DNA of 64,000 nucleotides from Blastococcus aurantiacus (GCF_900102425.1 NZ_FNBT01000010.1:1-64000); one strand, 5' to 3'. Positions 24,060 to 33,004 are shown, numbered from the stretch's first letter. The notes: generated by a model not told the origin, from the letters alone. Made by a program: numbers and translations.

Positions 24060-24874
24060 TCCTCCACCTCTGCCAGCCGGTCGTAGGTCGCGCTGATCGC
24101 CGAGATCCGCTCCCGCCCGGGCCGACCGACGCGCGACAGCACGCCGTCGGCGAGGACCCCGACCAGGCTCATCGCGGCGGCGTAGGAGTCGTAGGCGAGC
24201 GCGCCCTGCACGGGGCATTGCAGCCAGACGCGGGCGGAGCCCGAGTGCCCGGCGGCGGTCGGGTCGCCGACCAGGACGACGTCCGCGCCGGTCAGGGCTG
24301 CCGCGGACATGAACTCCGCGAAGCCGGCCGGCCGCCGGCGGAAGCCGACGGCGACCACCGCGTCGCCGCGCCCGAGGTCGACCAGTTCCTCGCCGAGCAC
24401 CTGCCCCGGCAGCGGGGCCAGCGCGACGTCCGGCCGGGCCTGGACCAGCTGCTCGCGCAGGTGCAGCGCGACCGGGTGGCTGTTCCGCCAGCCGACGACG
24501 AGCACCCGGCGAGCCTCGGCGAGCACGGCCACGGCGGCGGCGACGGCGGGCTGCAGCACGGTCGTGGCCACCGCCGTCGCCTCGTGCTGGGCGTGCGCGG
24601 CCAGGTCGGGCAGCCCCTCGACCCGGCGCGGCTCGCCGGCGGTCCGCAGGGCGCGCAGGTGGTCGCGCACCTCGTCGAAGTCGGTGAAGCCCAGCGACCG
24701 GAACAGCCGGCTCATCGTCGCCTTCGACACCCCGGCCATCGCCGCGAGCTCGGCGGCGCGGTAGGTGGCGAGGTCGTCGAGGTGCTCCAGCAGGGTCTCC
24801 GCGGCCCGCCGCTCCTGCGCGCTGAGCGAGGGGTGGCTGCGGGCGATCCGCTCGTCGATCCGCAGCCCGCTCAT
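24050..24874 (-). CDS. MurR/RpiR-family transcriptional regulator
   Basis: This 274-residue regulator has an N-terminal helix-turn-helix of the RpiR type (ELAAMAGVSKATMSRLFRSLGF, about residues 43-64) and a C-terminal SIS domain (VLVVGWRNSHPVALHLREQL, then GDAVVAVGFRRRP) that usually senses phosphosugars. It is embedded mid-operon, overlapping genes on both sides, so it is made with the purine enzymes. It is the only regulator in the region and the best candidate to act on the shared promoter motif (inference). RpiR proteins controlling purine catabolism are less common than PucR types. Confidence 0.85.
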   Translation of the reverse strand: MSGLRIDERIARSHPSLSAQERRAAETLLEHLDDLATYRAAELAAMAGVSKATMSRLFRSLGFTDFDEVRDHLRALRTAGEPRRVEGLPDLAAHAQHEATAVATTVLQPAVAAAVAVLAEARRVLVVGWRNSHPVALHLREQLVQARPDVALAPLPGQVLGEELVDLGRGDAVVAVGFRRRPAGFAEFMSAAALTGADVVLVGDPTAAGHSGSARVWLQCPVQGALAYDSYAAAMSLVGVLADGVLSRVGRPGRERISAISATYDRLAEVEEWT

Positions 24875-26109
24875 CGCGCCGTCACCTCCGCCGCGACGCG
24901 CAGCACCGCGGCCTCGAGCGCGTCGAGCCCCCGGGCGACGTCGACGGCGCGGACGGACTCGTCGGGGGAGTGGCTGATGCCGTCGGCGCAGCGGAGGAAC
25001 AGCATGCCGACGTCGGTGACCGCCGCGATGGCCATCGCGTCGTGCCCGGCGGGGCTCCACAGCGCCATCGGCTCGTGGGCGCCGACGTCGTCGGTGGTCC
25101 GGATGCCGTCGACCACGGCCTGCTGCAGCCACGGGGCGCAGGGAGCGGCCGGCGCGCGGTGGGTCTCGACGACCTCGAGCGCCAGTGCGCGGCGGTCGCA
25201 GATTGCGGCGATCTCGGCGCGCATGCGGTCCCACATCGCGTCCCGCTGGGCGTCGGTCCCGGCGCGGAGGTCGAGGGACAGTTCCGCGCGGCCGGGGATG
25301 ACGTTGACCGCGCCCGGCCACACCTGGATGCGGCCGACGGTGGCCAGGCAGCCGCCGTCTCGGGCCAGCCGCTCGACGGCCACGACCGCCTCGCCCGCGC
25401 CGACCAGCGCGTCGCGGCGCCGCGGGTAGGGGGTGCCGCCCGCGTGCCGGGCCTCGCCGACGACGGTCAGCAGGAAGCGCCGGGCGCCGGCGATGGTGGT
25501 CACGTAGCCCAGCGAGCGGTCCGCGGCCTCGAGGTAGGGGCCCTGCTCGATGTGCGCCTCCAGGTAGCCGACCAGCTCCTCCGGGCGCCGGGCCGCCTCG
25601 CCGACGCGGGCGACGTCCAGGCCGAAGTCGAGGAAGGCCTGGCGCAGGGTCGTGCCGTCCCGGTCGCGCAGCTCCGCCCAGGCCGGGTCCCAGGTGCCCG
25701 CGACCGCCGAGCTGCCGAGCAACGCCTTGCCGAACCGCGCGCCCTCCTCGTCGCCGAACCCGACCACCTCGAGGGCGAAGGGCAGGTCGGTGCCGCGCAG
25801 CCGCTCGGCGACGGCGATCGCCATGACCACGCCGAGCATCCCGTCGTAGCTGCCGGCGTCGGGCACGGTGTCCAGGTGCGAGCCCAGGACCAGCGCCGGC
25901 CGGCCCGGGGTGCGCGCCTCGCGGCGTCCCCACTGGTTGCCGGCGGCGTCCTGCCAGGTCCGCAGGCCGGCCTGCTCGAGCCAGCCGGCCGCCAGCCGGT
26001 TGGCCGCCGCGTGCTCCGGGGTGAGGTGGACGCGCTCCAGGTGGTGCGGGCTCGCCGAGCAGCGGTCCAGCTGGGCGCAGCGCGCCAGGACCTCGGCCGC
26101 GGTGGTCAT
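24871..26109 (-). CDS. allC: Allantoate amidohydrolase (M20 peptidase family)
   Basis: This 412-residue binuclear metalloenzyme has GSHLDTVPDAGSYDGMLG (metal His and Asp), GFGDEEGARFGKALLGSSA (Glu-Glu pair), LEAHIEQGPYLE, and a C-terminal SPAGHDAMAIA and HSPDESV. These fit the AllC/N-carbamoyl-amino-acid hydrolase subgroup of M20. Its place between allantoinase and the ureidoglycine aminotransferase makes allantoate the likely substrate, giving ureidoglycine, CO2 and ammonia. The ATG at 26109 shares one base with the upstream stop (TGATG); a GTG lies one codon earlier. Confidence 0.85.
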   Translation of the reverse strand: MTTAAEVLARCAQLDRCSASPHHLERVHLTPEHAAANRLAAGWLEQAGLRTWQDAAGNQWGRREARTPGRPALVLGSHLDTVPDAGSYDGMLGVVMAIAVAERLRGTDLPFALEVVGFGDEEGARFGKALLGSSAVAGTWDPAWAELRDRDGTTLRQAFLDFGLDVARVGEAARRPEELVGYLEAHIEQGPYLEAADRSLGYVTTIAGARRFLLTVVGEARHAGGTPYPRRRDALVGAGEAVVAVERLARDGGCLATVGRIQVWPGAVNVIPGRAELSLDLRAGTDAQRDAMWDRMRAEIAAICDRRALALEVVETHRAPAAPCAPWLQQAVVDGIRTTDDVGAHEPMALWSPAGHDAMAIAAVTDVGMLFLRCADGISHSPDESVRAVDVARGLDALEAAVLRVAAEVTAR

Positions 26110-27332
26110 CACGCGTACACCTCGCGGGCGGCGCAGACCCCGCCGCCGGCGGTCACCGGCACGCCGTAGCCCCGGAGCACCTGCTCGAGCGCGGCCAGGG
26201 TGGTGAGGACGGCGTCCCGGCGGGCGTTGTAGCCCATCGTCCCGATCCGCCAGACCCGGCCGGCGAGCGGACCGAACGAGGTGCCGATCTCGATGCCGAA
26301 GTCCTCCAGCAGCGCGTTCCGCGCGGCGTCACCGGGGACGCCGTCGGGGATCTCCACCGCCACGACGTTGGTCATCTTGTGCGCGACGTCGCCGAAGACG
26401 GCGAGGCCCAGGCCGCGGACGCCCTCGAGCATCGCGCGGCCGTGCAGCTCGTGCCGGGCCACGGCGGCGTCGACGCCCTCCGCGACGAGCAGCCGGGCGC
26501 ACTCGCGGGCGGCGTAGAGCATGCTGCCCGCCTCGGTGTGGTGGTTGAGCCGGCGCGGGCCCCAGTAGGCCATGATCTGGCCGAGGTCGAGGTAGTTGGA
26601 CGCGATGCGGGTGCCCCGGTCGGTGTCCTGGTCGGAGCGGATGCCCGCCTCCACGTGGGCGCGGGCGTCGATCACCTCGACCGCCCGCGGCGACAGGGTG
26701 ACCGGTGCGCTGCCCGACGGCCCGCCGAGGCACTTCTGCAGCCCCGCGGTGGCGACGTCGATGCCCCAGGCGTCGGCCTCGAACGGGTTGCCGCCGAGCG
26801 AGGCGGTGGCGTCGCAGTAGAGGAGCACGTCGTGGCGGCGGCAGATCTCGCCGATCCCGGCGAGCGGCTGGCACATCGTGGTGGAGGTGTCGCCCTGCAC
26901 GAGGGCCACGAGCTTCGGCCGCACCCGGACGACGGCGTCCTCCACCGCCTCGGGCGCGAACACCTCGCCCCACGGCACCTCGACGGTGTGCACCTCGGCG
27001 CCGCAGCGGGCGGCGATCTCCTGGAGCAGGTGGCCGAACCGGCCGAAGACGGGCACCAGCACCCGGTCGCCTGGCTCCAGCAGCGACACCAGCGCCGCCT
27101 CGATGCCGGCGCGGGACGTGCCGTCGACCAGGAACGTCTGCTCGTTGTCCGTGCGGAAGACGGCGCGGTAGAGCTCCATCGTCTCGTTCATCGTCGTGGT
27201 CATGAACGGGTCGAACTGACCGACCAGCTGCGCGGACATGGCCCGCAGGACCCGTGGGTCGACGGTGATCGGGCCCGGGCCCATGAGCAGCCGGGGTGGC
27301 ACGTCGAGCTCGGCCGTGGCGCGCGAGACCAT
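26109..27332 (-). CDS. pucG: (S)-Ureidoglycine-glyoxylate aminotransferase
   Basis: This 407-residue class V PLP enzyme resembles alanine-glyoxylate aminotransferases. PPRLLMGPGPITVDPRVL is the N-terminal signature, Lys200 in TAGLQKCLGGPSG is the Schiff-base lysine, and Gln39 (VGQFDPF) and Asn246 (ASNYLDL) seem to match the residues that tell ureidoglycine enzymes from AGT (from memory of PucG). It moves the amino group of ureidoglycine to glyoxylate, giving glycine and oxalurate. Its position after allantoinase in a urate operon supports this over an AGT role. It shares one base with the allantoinase stop. Confidence 0.85.
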   Translation of the reverse strand: MVSRATAELDVPPRLLMGPGPITVDPRVLRAMSAQLVGQFDPFMTTTMNETMELYRAVFRTDNEQTFLVDGTSRAGIEAALVSLLEPGDRVLVPVFGRFGHLLQEIAARCGAEVHTVEVPWGEVFAPEAVEDAVVRVRPKLVALVQGDTSTTMCQPLAGIGEICRRHDVLLYCDATASLGGNPFEADAWGIDVATAGLQKCLGGPSGSAPVTLSPRAVEVIDARAHVEAGIRSDQDTDRGTRIASNYLDLGQIMAYWGPRRLNHHTEAGSMLYAARECARLLVAEGVDAAVARHELHGRAMLEGVRGLGLAVFGDVAHKMTNVVAVEIPDGVPGDAARNALLEDFGIEIGTSFGPLAGRVWRIGTMGYNARRDAVLTTLAALEQVLRGYGVPVTAGGGVCAAREVYA

Positions 27333-28672
27333 CAGGGGGTCCTCTCCAGCTGGCGGCCCCACGAGCGGTCGGGGCGGTCGGGGTCCACGGCGCGGCCGCG
27401 CACGAGGGTGGTGGTGACCCGGCCGGGGAAGGTGAGCCCGTCGTAGGCCGAGATCGGGTTGCGGTGAGCCAGCCGGTCGGCCACCACGACGGTGTCCTGG
27501 GCGGTGTCGTGCACCAGGAGGTCGGCGTCCGCGCCGACCGCGATGCGGCCCTTCGTCGTGAAGCCGACCAGGTCGGCGGTGGCGCGGGACATCCAGCGGC
27601 TGACGGTCGGAACGTCGATGCCCCGGCGGGCGGCCTCCGCGGCGACGGCGGGGAACCCCACCTGCAGGCCGGAGACGCCGCCCCACGCCTGCTGCAGGTC
27701 GCCGTCGCCCCGCTGCTTCTCCTCCGCCGTCGCGGGGGAGTGGTCGCTGACGACGCAGTCGACGACCCCCTCGACCAGCGCCGCCCAGAGCTCGTCGCGG
27801 TTCGCGGCGTCCCGGATCGGCGGGCAGCACTTGAACTGCGGCGCGGCGTCCGGCACCTGCTCGGCGGTGAAGGTCAGGTAGTGCGGGCAGGTCTCGACCG
27901 TGACCGGCAGGCCCTCGTCCCTCGCGGCGCGGAGCAGCGGCAGCGCCCGCGCGCTGGACAGGTGCAGGACGTGCACGCGGGCTCCGGTCTCCCGGGCGCC
28001 GTCGAGGACCTGGCGGATCGCGCGGGTCTCGGCCTCGTCGGGGCGGCTCACGAGGAAGTCCGCGTAGGCCCGGCTCGGCCGGGCGGGTGCCGCGTCGAGG
28101 ACGCCGGCGTCCTCCGCGTGCACGACCACCAGCCCGCCGAAGCCCGCGACGGTCCGGAGCGCGCGGCGGAAGGCGGTCGGGTCCAGCGGGGGGAACTCGT
28201 CGACGCCGCTGGGGGAGAGGAAGCACTTGAAGCCCAGGACGCCGGCGTCCCACAGCGGCTCGAGGTCGTCGGCGTTCCCGGGGACGGCGCCGCCCCAGAA
28301 GGCGACGTCGACGGCCAGCTGCCCCGCCGCGGCGGCCTGCTTGGTGCGCAGGTGCGCCACCGTGGTGGTCGGCGGGAGGGAGTTCAGCGGCATGTCGACG
28401 AAGGTGGTGACGCCGCCGAGCGCCGCGGCCAGGGTCGCGCTGGCGAACCCCTCCCAGTGCGTGCGGCCGGGCTCGTTGACGTGCACGTGGGTGTCGACGA
28501 CGCCGGGCAGCACGGTGGCGGTGTCGGGGACGTCGAGGTCCGGGACGCCGGCTTCGTCGTAGGCGTCGATCGCGGCGATGCGCCCGGCGGCGATGCGCAG
28601 CGTGGCGGGCCGGAGCTCCTCGCCCACCAGGACCCGGCGGGCCCGGACGGTGGCGACGTCGTCCCGGCTCAC
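27332..28672 (-). CDS. allB: Allantoinase
   Basis: This 446-residue cyclic amidohydrolase has metal-binding DTHVHVNEPGRTHWEGF, the carboxylated lysine in GFKCFLSPSGVDEFPP, HAED, VHVLHLSSA and DHSPAT, all typical of allantoinase. It opens the hydantoin ring of allantoin to allantoate. The GTG at 28672 overlaps the uricase stop (GTGA). A downstream ATG would cut into the N-terminal beta domain. Confidence 0.92.
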   Translation of the reverse strand: MSRDDVATVRARRVLVGEELRPATLRIAAGRIAAIDAYDEAGVPDLDVPDTATVLPGVVDTHVHVNEPGRTHWEGFASATLAAALGGVTTFVDMPLNSLPPTTTVAHLRTKQAAAAGQLAVDVAFWGGAVPGNADDLEPLWDAGVLGFKCFLSPSGVDEFPPLDPTAFRRALRTVAGFGGLVVVHAEDAGVLDAAPARPSRAYADFLVSRPDEAETRAIRQVLDGARETGARVHVLHLSSARALPLLRAARDEGLPVTVETCPHYLTFTAEQVPDAAPQFKCCPPIRDAANRDELWAALVEGVVDCVVSDHSPATAEEKQRGDGDLQQAWGGVSGLQVGFPAVAAEAARRGIDVPTVSRWMSRATADLVGFTTKGRIAVGADADLLVHDTAQDTVVVADRLAHRNPISAYDGLTFPGRVTTTLVRGRAVDPDRPDRSWGRQLERTP

Positions 28673-29565
28673 GCGAACGCCGGGACGCTGGCCCACGCGC
28701 GCGGCTCGTCCGGGACGCCGGCGCGCTGGATCGTGGCCTGGATGAGCCCGTAGGGGCGGTCGGCGGCGAGGAAGACCTCCCCGCCGTTGGCCATCCCGAA
28801 CGGGGTCAGGTCGACCTCGAAGTGGTGCTTGTTGGGGCAGCTGATCCGGATCTCGGCGACCTCGGGCACCGCGTCCAGCGCCGCGGCGCCCATGGCGTGG
28901 ATCGTCTGCTGCAGCGCGAGGCTGTGCGTGCCGGCGAAGGCGTCGACCATCGCGGCCCGGATCGCGGCGTAGGCGGCGTCCCAGTCCAGGTCGGTGGTCG
29001 TGTACCGCCACCAGGCCGTGACGCTGGTTGCCAGGATCCGGTCGTCGGTCTCGGGCAGCGTGGTGAACCGGTCACGCGGGAAGCCGGCGAACTCGCTGCC
29101 GGTGCTCTTGAGCACGACCAGGCCGGTGAGCCCGCCGACGACGAAGGTGTCGTCCCCGTCGGTCTGGACGACGGCGGTGCGCGTCTCACCACCGGCCCGG
29201 GCGAAGGAGTGGCCGCTGCCCGGCGTGCCGGCGCCGATGCGCTCCCAGGCGTACTGCTCCGCGGTCATCTGGGTGCCGGTCACCCACGGCTGCTCGCGCC
29301 AGTGGCCGGCGAGCACGAGCAGGAAGCCCTCGGGGGAGGGCACTCCGTGCTGCTTGGCCAGCGCGTAGACGGTGTTCTTCTGCGTGTCGGTGGCGTGCAC
29401 GTGGGCGTTGTCGCCGTCGGTGTAGGCGGCCGCGAAGTCGCCGCGCAGCTGGGTGCTGACGTTGAGGTCGGACAGCACGTGGGCGGGTGAGTAGCGGTCG
29501 ACGCGGACCAGCCGGCACTCGGCCTTGCCGTACTGGTTGGGGCCCAGCACGTAGGAGCTGCTCAT
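28669..29565 (-). CDS. Uricase (cofactor-free urate oxidase)
   Basis: This 298-residue uricase has two T-fold halves. The N-terminal part shows YGKAECRLVRV and HATDTQKNTVYALAKQHG (active-site Lys and Thr region). The C-terminal part shows SCPNKHHFEVDLTPFG with the NKHH motif. It oxidises urate to 5-hydroxyisourate with O2 and needs no cofactor. The ATG at 29565 shares a base with the HIU hydrolase stop, so successive pathway enzymes are co-translated. Confidence 0.94.
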   Translation of the reverse strand: MSSSYVLGPNQYGKAECRLVRVDRYSPAHVLSDLNVSTQLRGDFAAAYTDGDNAHVHATDTQKNTVYALAKQHGVPSPEGFLLVLAGHWREQPWVTGTQMTAEQYAWERIGAGTPGSGHSFARAGGETRTAVVQTDGDDTFVVGGLTGLVVLKSTGSEFAGFPRDRFTTLPETDDRILATSVTAWWRYTTTDLDWDAAYAAIRAAMVDAFAGTHSLALQQTIHAMGAAALDAVPEVAEIRISCPNKHHFEVDLTPFGMANGGEVFLAADRPYGLIQATIQRAGVPDEPRAWASVPAFA

Positions 29566-29879
29566 CAGGACCCCCGGTAGGTCGTGTAGGCGAAGGGGCT
29601 CAGCAGCAGGGCCACGTGGGTGTGCTCCCCGTCGGGGAGGGCGACGATCACCGTGACCGCGGGGAAGAAGGTGTCGCGCTGCTGGTCGGCGAACCACGAG
29701 CCGGTCCCGAATCGGACGGAGTGCTCGCCGGCGGGCAGGTCGGCGTCCACCCGGGCGCGCCCGTCGTCGTCGGTCCGCAGCGCGATGGTGCTGCCGTCGG
29801 GCAGGGCGAGGGCGACGTCCATGCCGGCCGCGGGCCGGCCGAGCACGGCGTCGAGCACGTGCGTGCTGAAGGTGCTCAT
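29565..29879 (-). CDS. uraH: 5-Hydroxyisourate hydrolase (transthyretin-like)
   Basis: This 104-residue protein has the N-terminal STHVLDAVLGRPA histidine motif, the central RTDDDGRAR strand with the active-site Arg, and the diagnostic C-terminal YRGS. It hydrolyses the product of uricase to OHCU. Full length for the family. Its ATG overlaps the OHCU decarboxylase stop by four bases. Confidence 0.95.
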   Translation of the reverse strand: MSTFSTHVLDAVLGRPAAGMDVALALPDGSTIALRTDDDGRARVDADLPAGEHSVRFGTGSWFADQQRDTFFPAVTVIVALPDGEHTHVALLLSPFAYTTYRGS

Positions 29880-30373
29880 GGGGTGATCTGGCCTTCCAGT
29901 CGGAGCAGCGCGATCTCGGCGAGCTGCTCGCGGGTGACCGCCAGCTCGGTGGCGGGGTCGTGGGTGAGCCGCTGCTCCAGCAGGTCGAGCAGCTCGGGCC
30001 CGGTGCGGCCGGCGGCGCGGACGAGGTAGATCCGCCCGAAGCGCTCCTCGTACCGGCGGTTCCCGTCGGCCAGGCGGCGGCGCAGCTCGTCGTCGGCGGG
30101 GTCGACGCCGGCCTGCTCCCGACCGGACATCGCGCCGCTCGCACCCGCGCCGGTGGGCCGCTCGCCGATGCGGGGGTGGTCGGCCAGGGCGGCGTCCACC
30201 TCGTCGTCCGTCCAGGCGGCCGCCGCGGTGCGGGCGACGACCATCAGCTCGTCGACGCCGCCGTAGGGCCGGGCCGCGGTGAGAGCGGTGACGAAGGAGG
30301 GGATGCGGGCGCAGCTGCGGACCAGGTCGCCGGCCTCGCCGGCGGGCAGTGCGTTGAACGCGGCGAGCTGCAT
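29876..30373 (-). CDS. uraD: OHCU decarboxylase
   Basis: This 165-residue helical protein has ALADHPRIGERP, in which the His is the catalytic base, plus NRRYEERFGRIYLVRAAGRTGPELL and a C-terminal LRLEGQITP. It converts OHCU stereospecifically to (S)-allantoin. It is the first gene of operon A. The ATG at 30373 lies only 6 bases after a -10 element, so the transcript should be leaderless or nearly so. Confidence 0.93.
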   Translation of the reverse strand: MQLAAFNALPAGEAGDLVRSCARIPSFVTALTAARPYGGVDELMVVARTAAAAWTDDEVDAALADHPRIGERPTGAGASGAMSGREQAGVDPADDELRRRLADGNRRYEERFGRIYLVRAAGRTGPELLDLLEQRLTHDPATELAVTREQLAEIALLRLEGQITP

Positions 30374-30403
30374 GGGCCGAACGTAGGAAACCCGCGTTTC
30401 AGC
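30374..30403 (-). promoter_or_regulatory. Promoter A with GAAAC-N4-GTTTC operator, urate operon
   Basis: On the minus strand GCTGAAAC is followed by 7 bases and TCCTACGTT; TACGTT is the -10 and the uraD ATG follows 6 bases later. GAAAC and GTTTC form an inverted repeat 4 bases apart within the spacer, a position where a bound repressor would block RNA polymerase. The motif recurs at 33005-33034 and 20035-20064. Confidence 0.6.
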
Positions 30404-30418
30404 AGCGTTGCGTCCGTT

Positions 30419-31936
30419 TCAGGTTCTCGTGTCCTCCTGCACCAGGTCCAGCAGCGCCCGGTCCCGGCCCGGTGCGGCGACCAGGCAGACGCCGGCGGGC
30501 AGGCCGTCGCCGGTGCGGACGGGGAGGCTGACCGCGGGCAGGCCGGCCAGCGCCGCCAGGCAGGTGAGCCGCATGGTCGCGTTCCGCAGCTCGGGCGTCG
30601 CGCCGGTCGCGGCCAGGGGTGCCACCGAGGGAGCGCTCGGCAGCACCAGCACCCGGTCCCCGACGAGGTCCAGCACCCGCGAGCGTGCTGTGTCCAGCAG
30701 CGCCCGTGCCCGGCCGGCCGCGTCGTCGTCGATCGCGGCGGCGGTCTCGAACCGCGACCGCACGTCCGGCCCGAGCACGTCCATCCGGTCGGCCAGCCAG
30801 GGGCCGTGCGCCTGCCACGCCTGGAACCCCTGCCAGGTCTGGAAGGCGGCCCGCCAGGCGTCGAGGTCGTCGAGCGTCTCGCCGAGCTCCGTCGCGCCGG
30901 CGTCGGCGAGCCAGCCGCGGACGGCGCTGCGGACGTCCGGCTCGGCGGAGTCGACCAGGCCGGGCAGGAAGACCAGCCGGTCCCCGCCGCCGGACGACCC
31001 GGCGGGGAGCAGCACGTCGCCGACGGCGGCGAGCAGGGCCGGCGAGCGGGTGAGCCAGCCGACCGCGTCGAAGTCGGCCGCGAGGGGGAGCAGGCCGGAC
31101 CGGTCGACGGCGCCGTGCGTCGTGCGGATGCCGTAGAGGCCCTGGTAAGCGGCCGGGACGCGGATCGAGCCGCCGGTGTCGGTGCCCAGGCCGATGGTCG
31201 CGTGCCCGAGGGCGACGGCACTGGCGCTGCCGCTGGAGGAGCCGCCCGGGACGCGGTAGGGCGCCGCCGGGTTGGGCGGGGTGCCGTAGTGGGCGTTGGT
31301 GCCGGCCAGGGAGTAGGCGAACTCGTCGGTGCGCGCGATGCCGCGGACCGCGGCGCCGGCGCCGAGCAGCCGGCCGACCGCGCCCGCGTGCGCCGGCTCC
31401 GGGGCGGCGTCGGCGAGCCGCGCCGGGTTGCCCGCGCCGACGGCGTGGCCGGCGACGGCGTACAGGTCCTTGACCGCGACCGTCTGACCGGTCAGGGGTC
31501 CGTCCCCGGACGGCGGGACGAGCGGATCGCCGACGGCCCGCCACACCCGGGCGTCGAGCGCGGGCGGTGACACGGACACGTGCGCGGCGGTGATCCGCCA
31601 GCCGCCGTGCCCGGGCCGGTCGGCGGAGCGCTGCCAGAGCTGGGTCTGCAGGCCACGTCCGCCGCGGTCCAGGACGGTCCCCGCCACCACCAGCGCGCTG
31701 TCCTGGTCGACGGCGCGGACGTGCACCTCGGCGAGCGTGCGCCCGGGAGCTCCGCCGCGGGTGGCGCGGAACTCCGCGATCCGGTCGTGGCCGACGAGCA
31801 CGCCCTCGCCGTCGGCGCGCAGGGTGTCCGCACCCGGGGCGAAGAGCTCGTCGAGCGTCGCGACGTCGTCGGCCATGAGGGCGGCCTCGTAGGCGCGGAA
31901 CGCCTCCAGCAGGCACTCCGGTGCGGGGCCGGTCAC
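30419..31936 (-). CDS. AtzH-like (NTF2-fold) domain fused to an amidase
   Basis: This 505-residue protein has an N-terminal domain (about residues 1-130) resembling the SnoaL/DUF3225 AtzH fold: FRAYEAALMADDVATLDELF, LVGHDRIAEFRATRG, WRITAAHVS. An amidase-signature domain follows, with the catalytic triad Lys (TVAVKDLYA), cis-Ser (GGSSSGSASAV) and Ser (TDTGGSIRVPAA). AtzH-AtzE fusions are known in the cyanurate/biuret route, where AtzE hydrolyses 1-carboxybiuret. Here a ureide such as oxalurate or a carbamoyl compound may be the substrate, given the urate operon next to it (inference). GTG start overlaps the upstream stop (GTGA). Confidence 0.82.
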   Translation of the reverse strand: MTGPAPECLLEAFRAYEAALMADDVATLDELFAPGADTLRADGEGVLVGHDRIAEFRATRGGAPGRTLAEVHVRAVDQDSALVVAGTVLDRGGRGLQTQLWQRSADRPGHGGWRITAAHVSVSPPALDARVWRAVGDPLVPPSGDGPLTGQTVAVKDLYAVAGHAVGAGNPARLADAAPEPAHAGAVGRLLGAGAAVRGIARTDEFAYSLAGTNAHYGTPPNPAAPYRVPGGSSSGSASAVALGHATIGLGTDTGGSIRVPAAYQGLYGIRTTHGAVDRSGLLPLAADFDAVGWLTRSPALLAAVGDVLLPAGSSGGGDRLVFLPGLVDSAEPDVRSAVRGWLADAGATELGETLDDLDAWRAAFQTWQGFQAWQAHGPWLADRMDVLGPDVRSRFETAAAIDDDAAGRARALLDTARSRVLDLVGDRVLVLPSAPSVAPLAATGATPELRNATMRLTCLAALAGLPAVSLPVRTGDGLPAGVCLVAAPGRDRALLDLVQEDTRT

Positions 31937-33003
31937 GCGAAGTCCGACTTCCGGATGGTGGCGTGCACGCCCTTCACGACGTCGACGACCTGGCTGATGC
32001 GGAAGTCGGTGGCGGCGGAGAGGTAGGCGTAGGCCAGCCGGGGGTCCATGCCGAAGCGGGCCTGCAGCAGCGCGATCGCGGCGCGGACGCAGTGCTGGAC
32101 GGCGACGTCCAGGTCCTCGTCCATGCCGGTGGGGACCAGATACTCGGTGGTCTCGGCGAGCGGGCCGGCCAGCTCGCCGAACCGCTGCAGCGCGTCCTCG
32201 CGGGCGACCACGTCCAGCCGGACCGTCGCGCGCAGGCTGCCCTCCATCGCGGTCAGGCTCACCTCGCCGTCGCCCTGGGCGAAGTGCGGATCACCGACGT
32301 AGGCCAGCGCGCCGTCCACCTGCACCGGCAGGTAGAGCGTGCTGCCCGCCGTCAGCAGCGAGATGTCGATGTTGCCCCCGTGCGGTCCCGGCGGCACCGA
32401 GTGCGGGCGCTCGCCGCCCGGTACGGCGACGCCCATGATCCCGAGGAAGGGACGCAGCGGGAAGCGCACCGACCGCTCGCCGCCGTCCACCAGCGGCAGC
32501 AGCCCGGACGTGCCGTCGTCGCTGACGCCGGCGAAGGCGCTGAACAGCGGCATGCCCTCGCCCGGGTACTCGCCGGGCAGCGCGCCCCGCCCGTGCCGGT
32601 TGGAGATGACCCCGTAGGGCACCCGCGGCGTGGCCTCGAGCAGGGTGACGGCGAGCAGATCGCCGACGCACGCGCCGGATACGGCGATCGGCCGGCTCAC
32701 CACGTGCGGCCCGTCGATGCCGAACCGGTGCGGGTCGTCGCTCCCCGCCAGGGCGATCGCGTCGTCGAGCACGTCGACGACACCGTGCCGGCCGAAGAAG
32801 TCCGCCGGGTCGCGCCCCTGGTCCTCCAGGATCCCCTCGTGGCTCACCGTGTCGAGGGTGAGCTCGGTGCCGGGGTCCACGGTGAGGACCGGCGCGTCCG
32901 TCGCGCAGGGCAGCCGGCCCCAGAGCACGTGGTCCGGCGTCGAGGGCAGGTACGTGGCGGCGGGGATCGGGCCGCTGCCGGGCTGGAGGACGGGGCTGGT
33001 CAC
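31933..33003 (-). CDS. Acetamidase/formamidase family protein
   Basis: This 356-residue member of the FmdA_AmdA family has LTLDTVSHEGILEDQGRDPADFF, PHVVSRPIAVSGACVGDLLAV, PPGPHGGNIDISLLTAGSTLYLPV and VGDPHFAQGDGEVSLTAMEG. The family hydrolyses short amides such as formamide, using metal ions. Its GTG at 33003 lies just after promoter B, and it is followed without a gap by the AtzH-amidase fusion. A role in the late, amide-releasing steps of ureide breakdown is inferred from context. Confidence 0.88.
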   Translation of the reverse strand: MTSPVLQPGSGPIPAATYLPSTPDHVLWGRLPCATDAPVLTVDPGTELTLDTVSHEGILEDQGRDPADFFGRHGVVDVLDDAIALAGSDDPHRFGIDGPHVVSRPIAVSGACVGDLLAVTLLEATPRVPYGVISNRHGRGALPGEYPGEGMPLFSAFAGVSDDGTSGLLPLVDGGERSVRFPLRPFLGIMGVAVPGGERPHSVPPGPHGGNIDISLLTAGSTLYLPVQVDGALAYVGDPHFAQGDGEVSLTAMEGSLRATVRLDVVAREDALQRFGELAGPLAETTEYLVPTGMDEDLDVAVQHCVRAAIALLQARFGMDPRLAYAYLSAATDFRISQVVDVVKGVHATIRKSDFA

Positions 33004-33004
33004 C

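Noticed and set aside
20659-24096. Very long plus-strand open frame opposite the xanthine dehydrogenase genes
   Set aside because: It has no recognisable domain and lies opposite intact genes with clear Fe-S and molybdenum motifs.
24050-24874. Annotating the regulator as a sugar isomerase because of its SIS domain
   Set aside because: The N-terminal RpiR helix-turn-helix is clear, and the operon holds no sugar genes.
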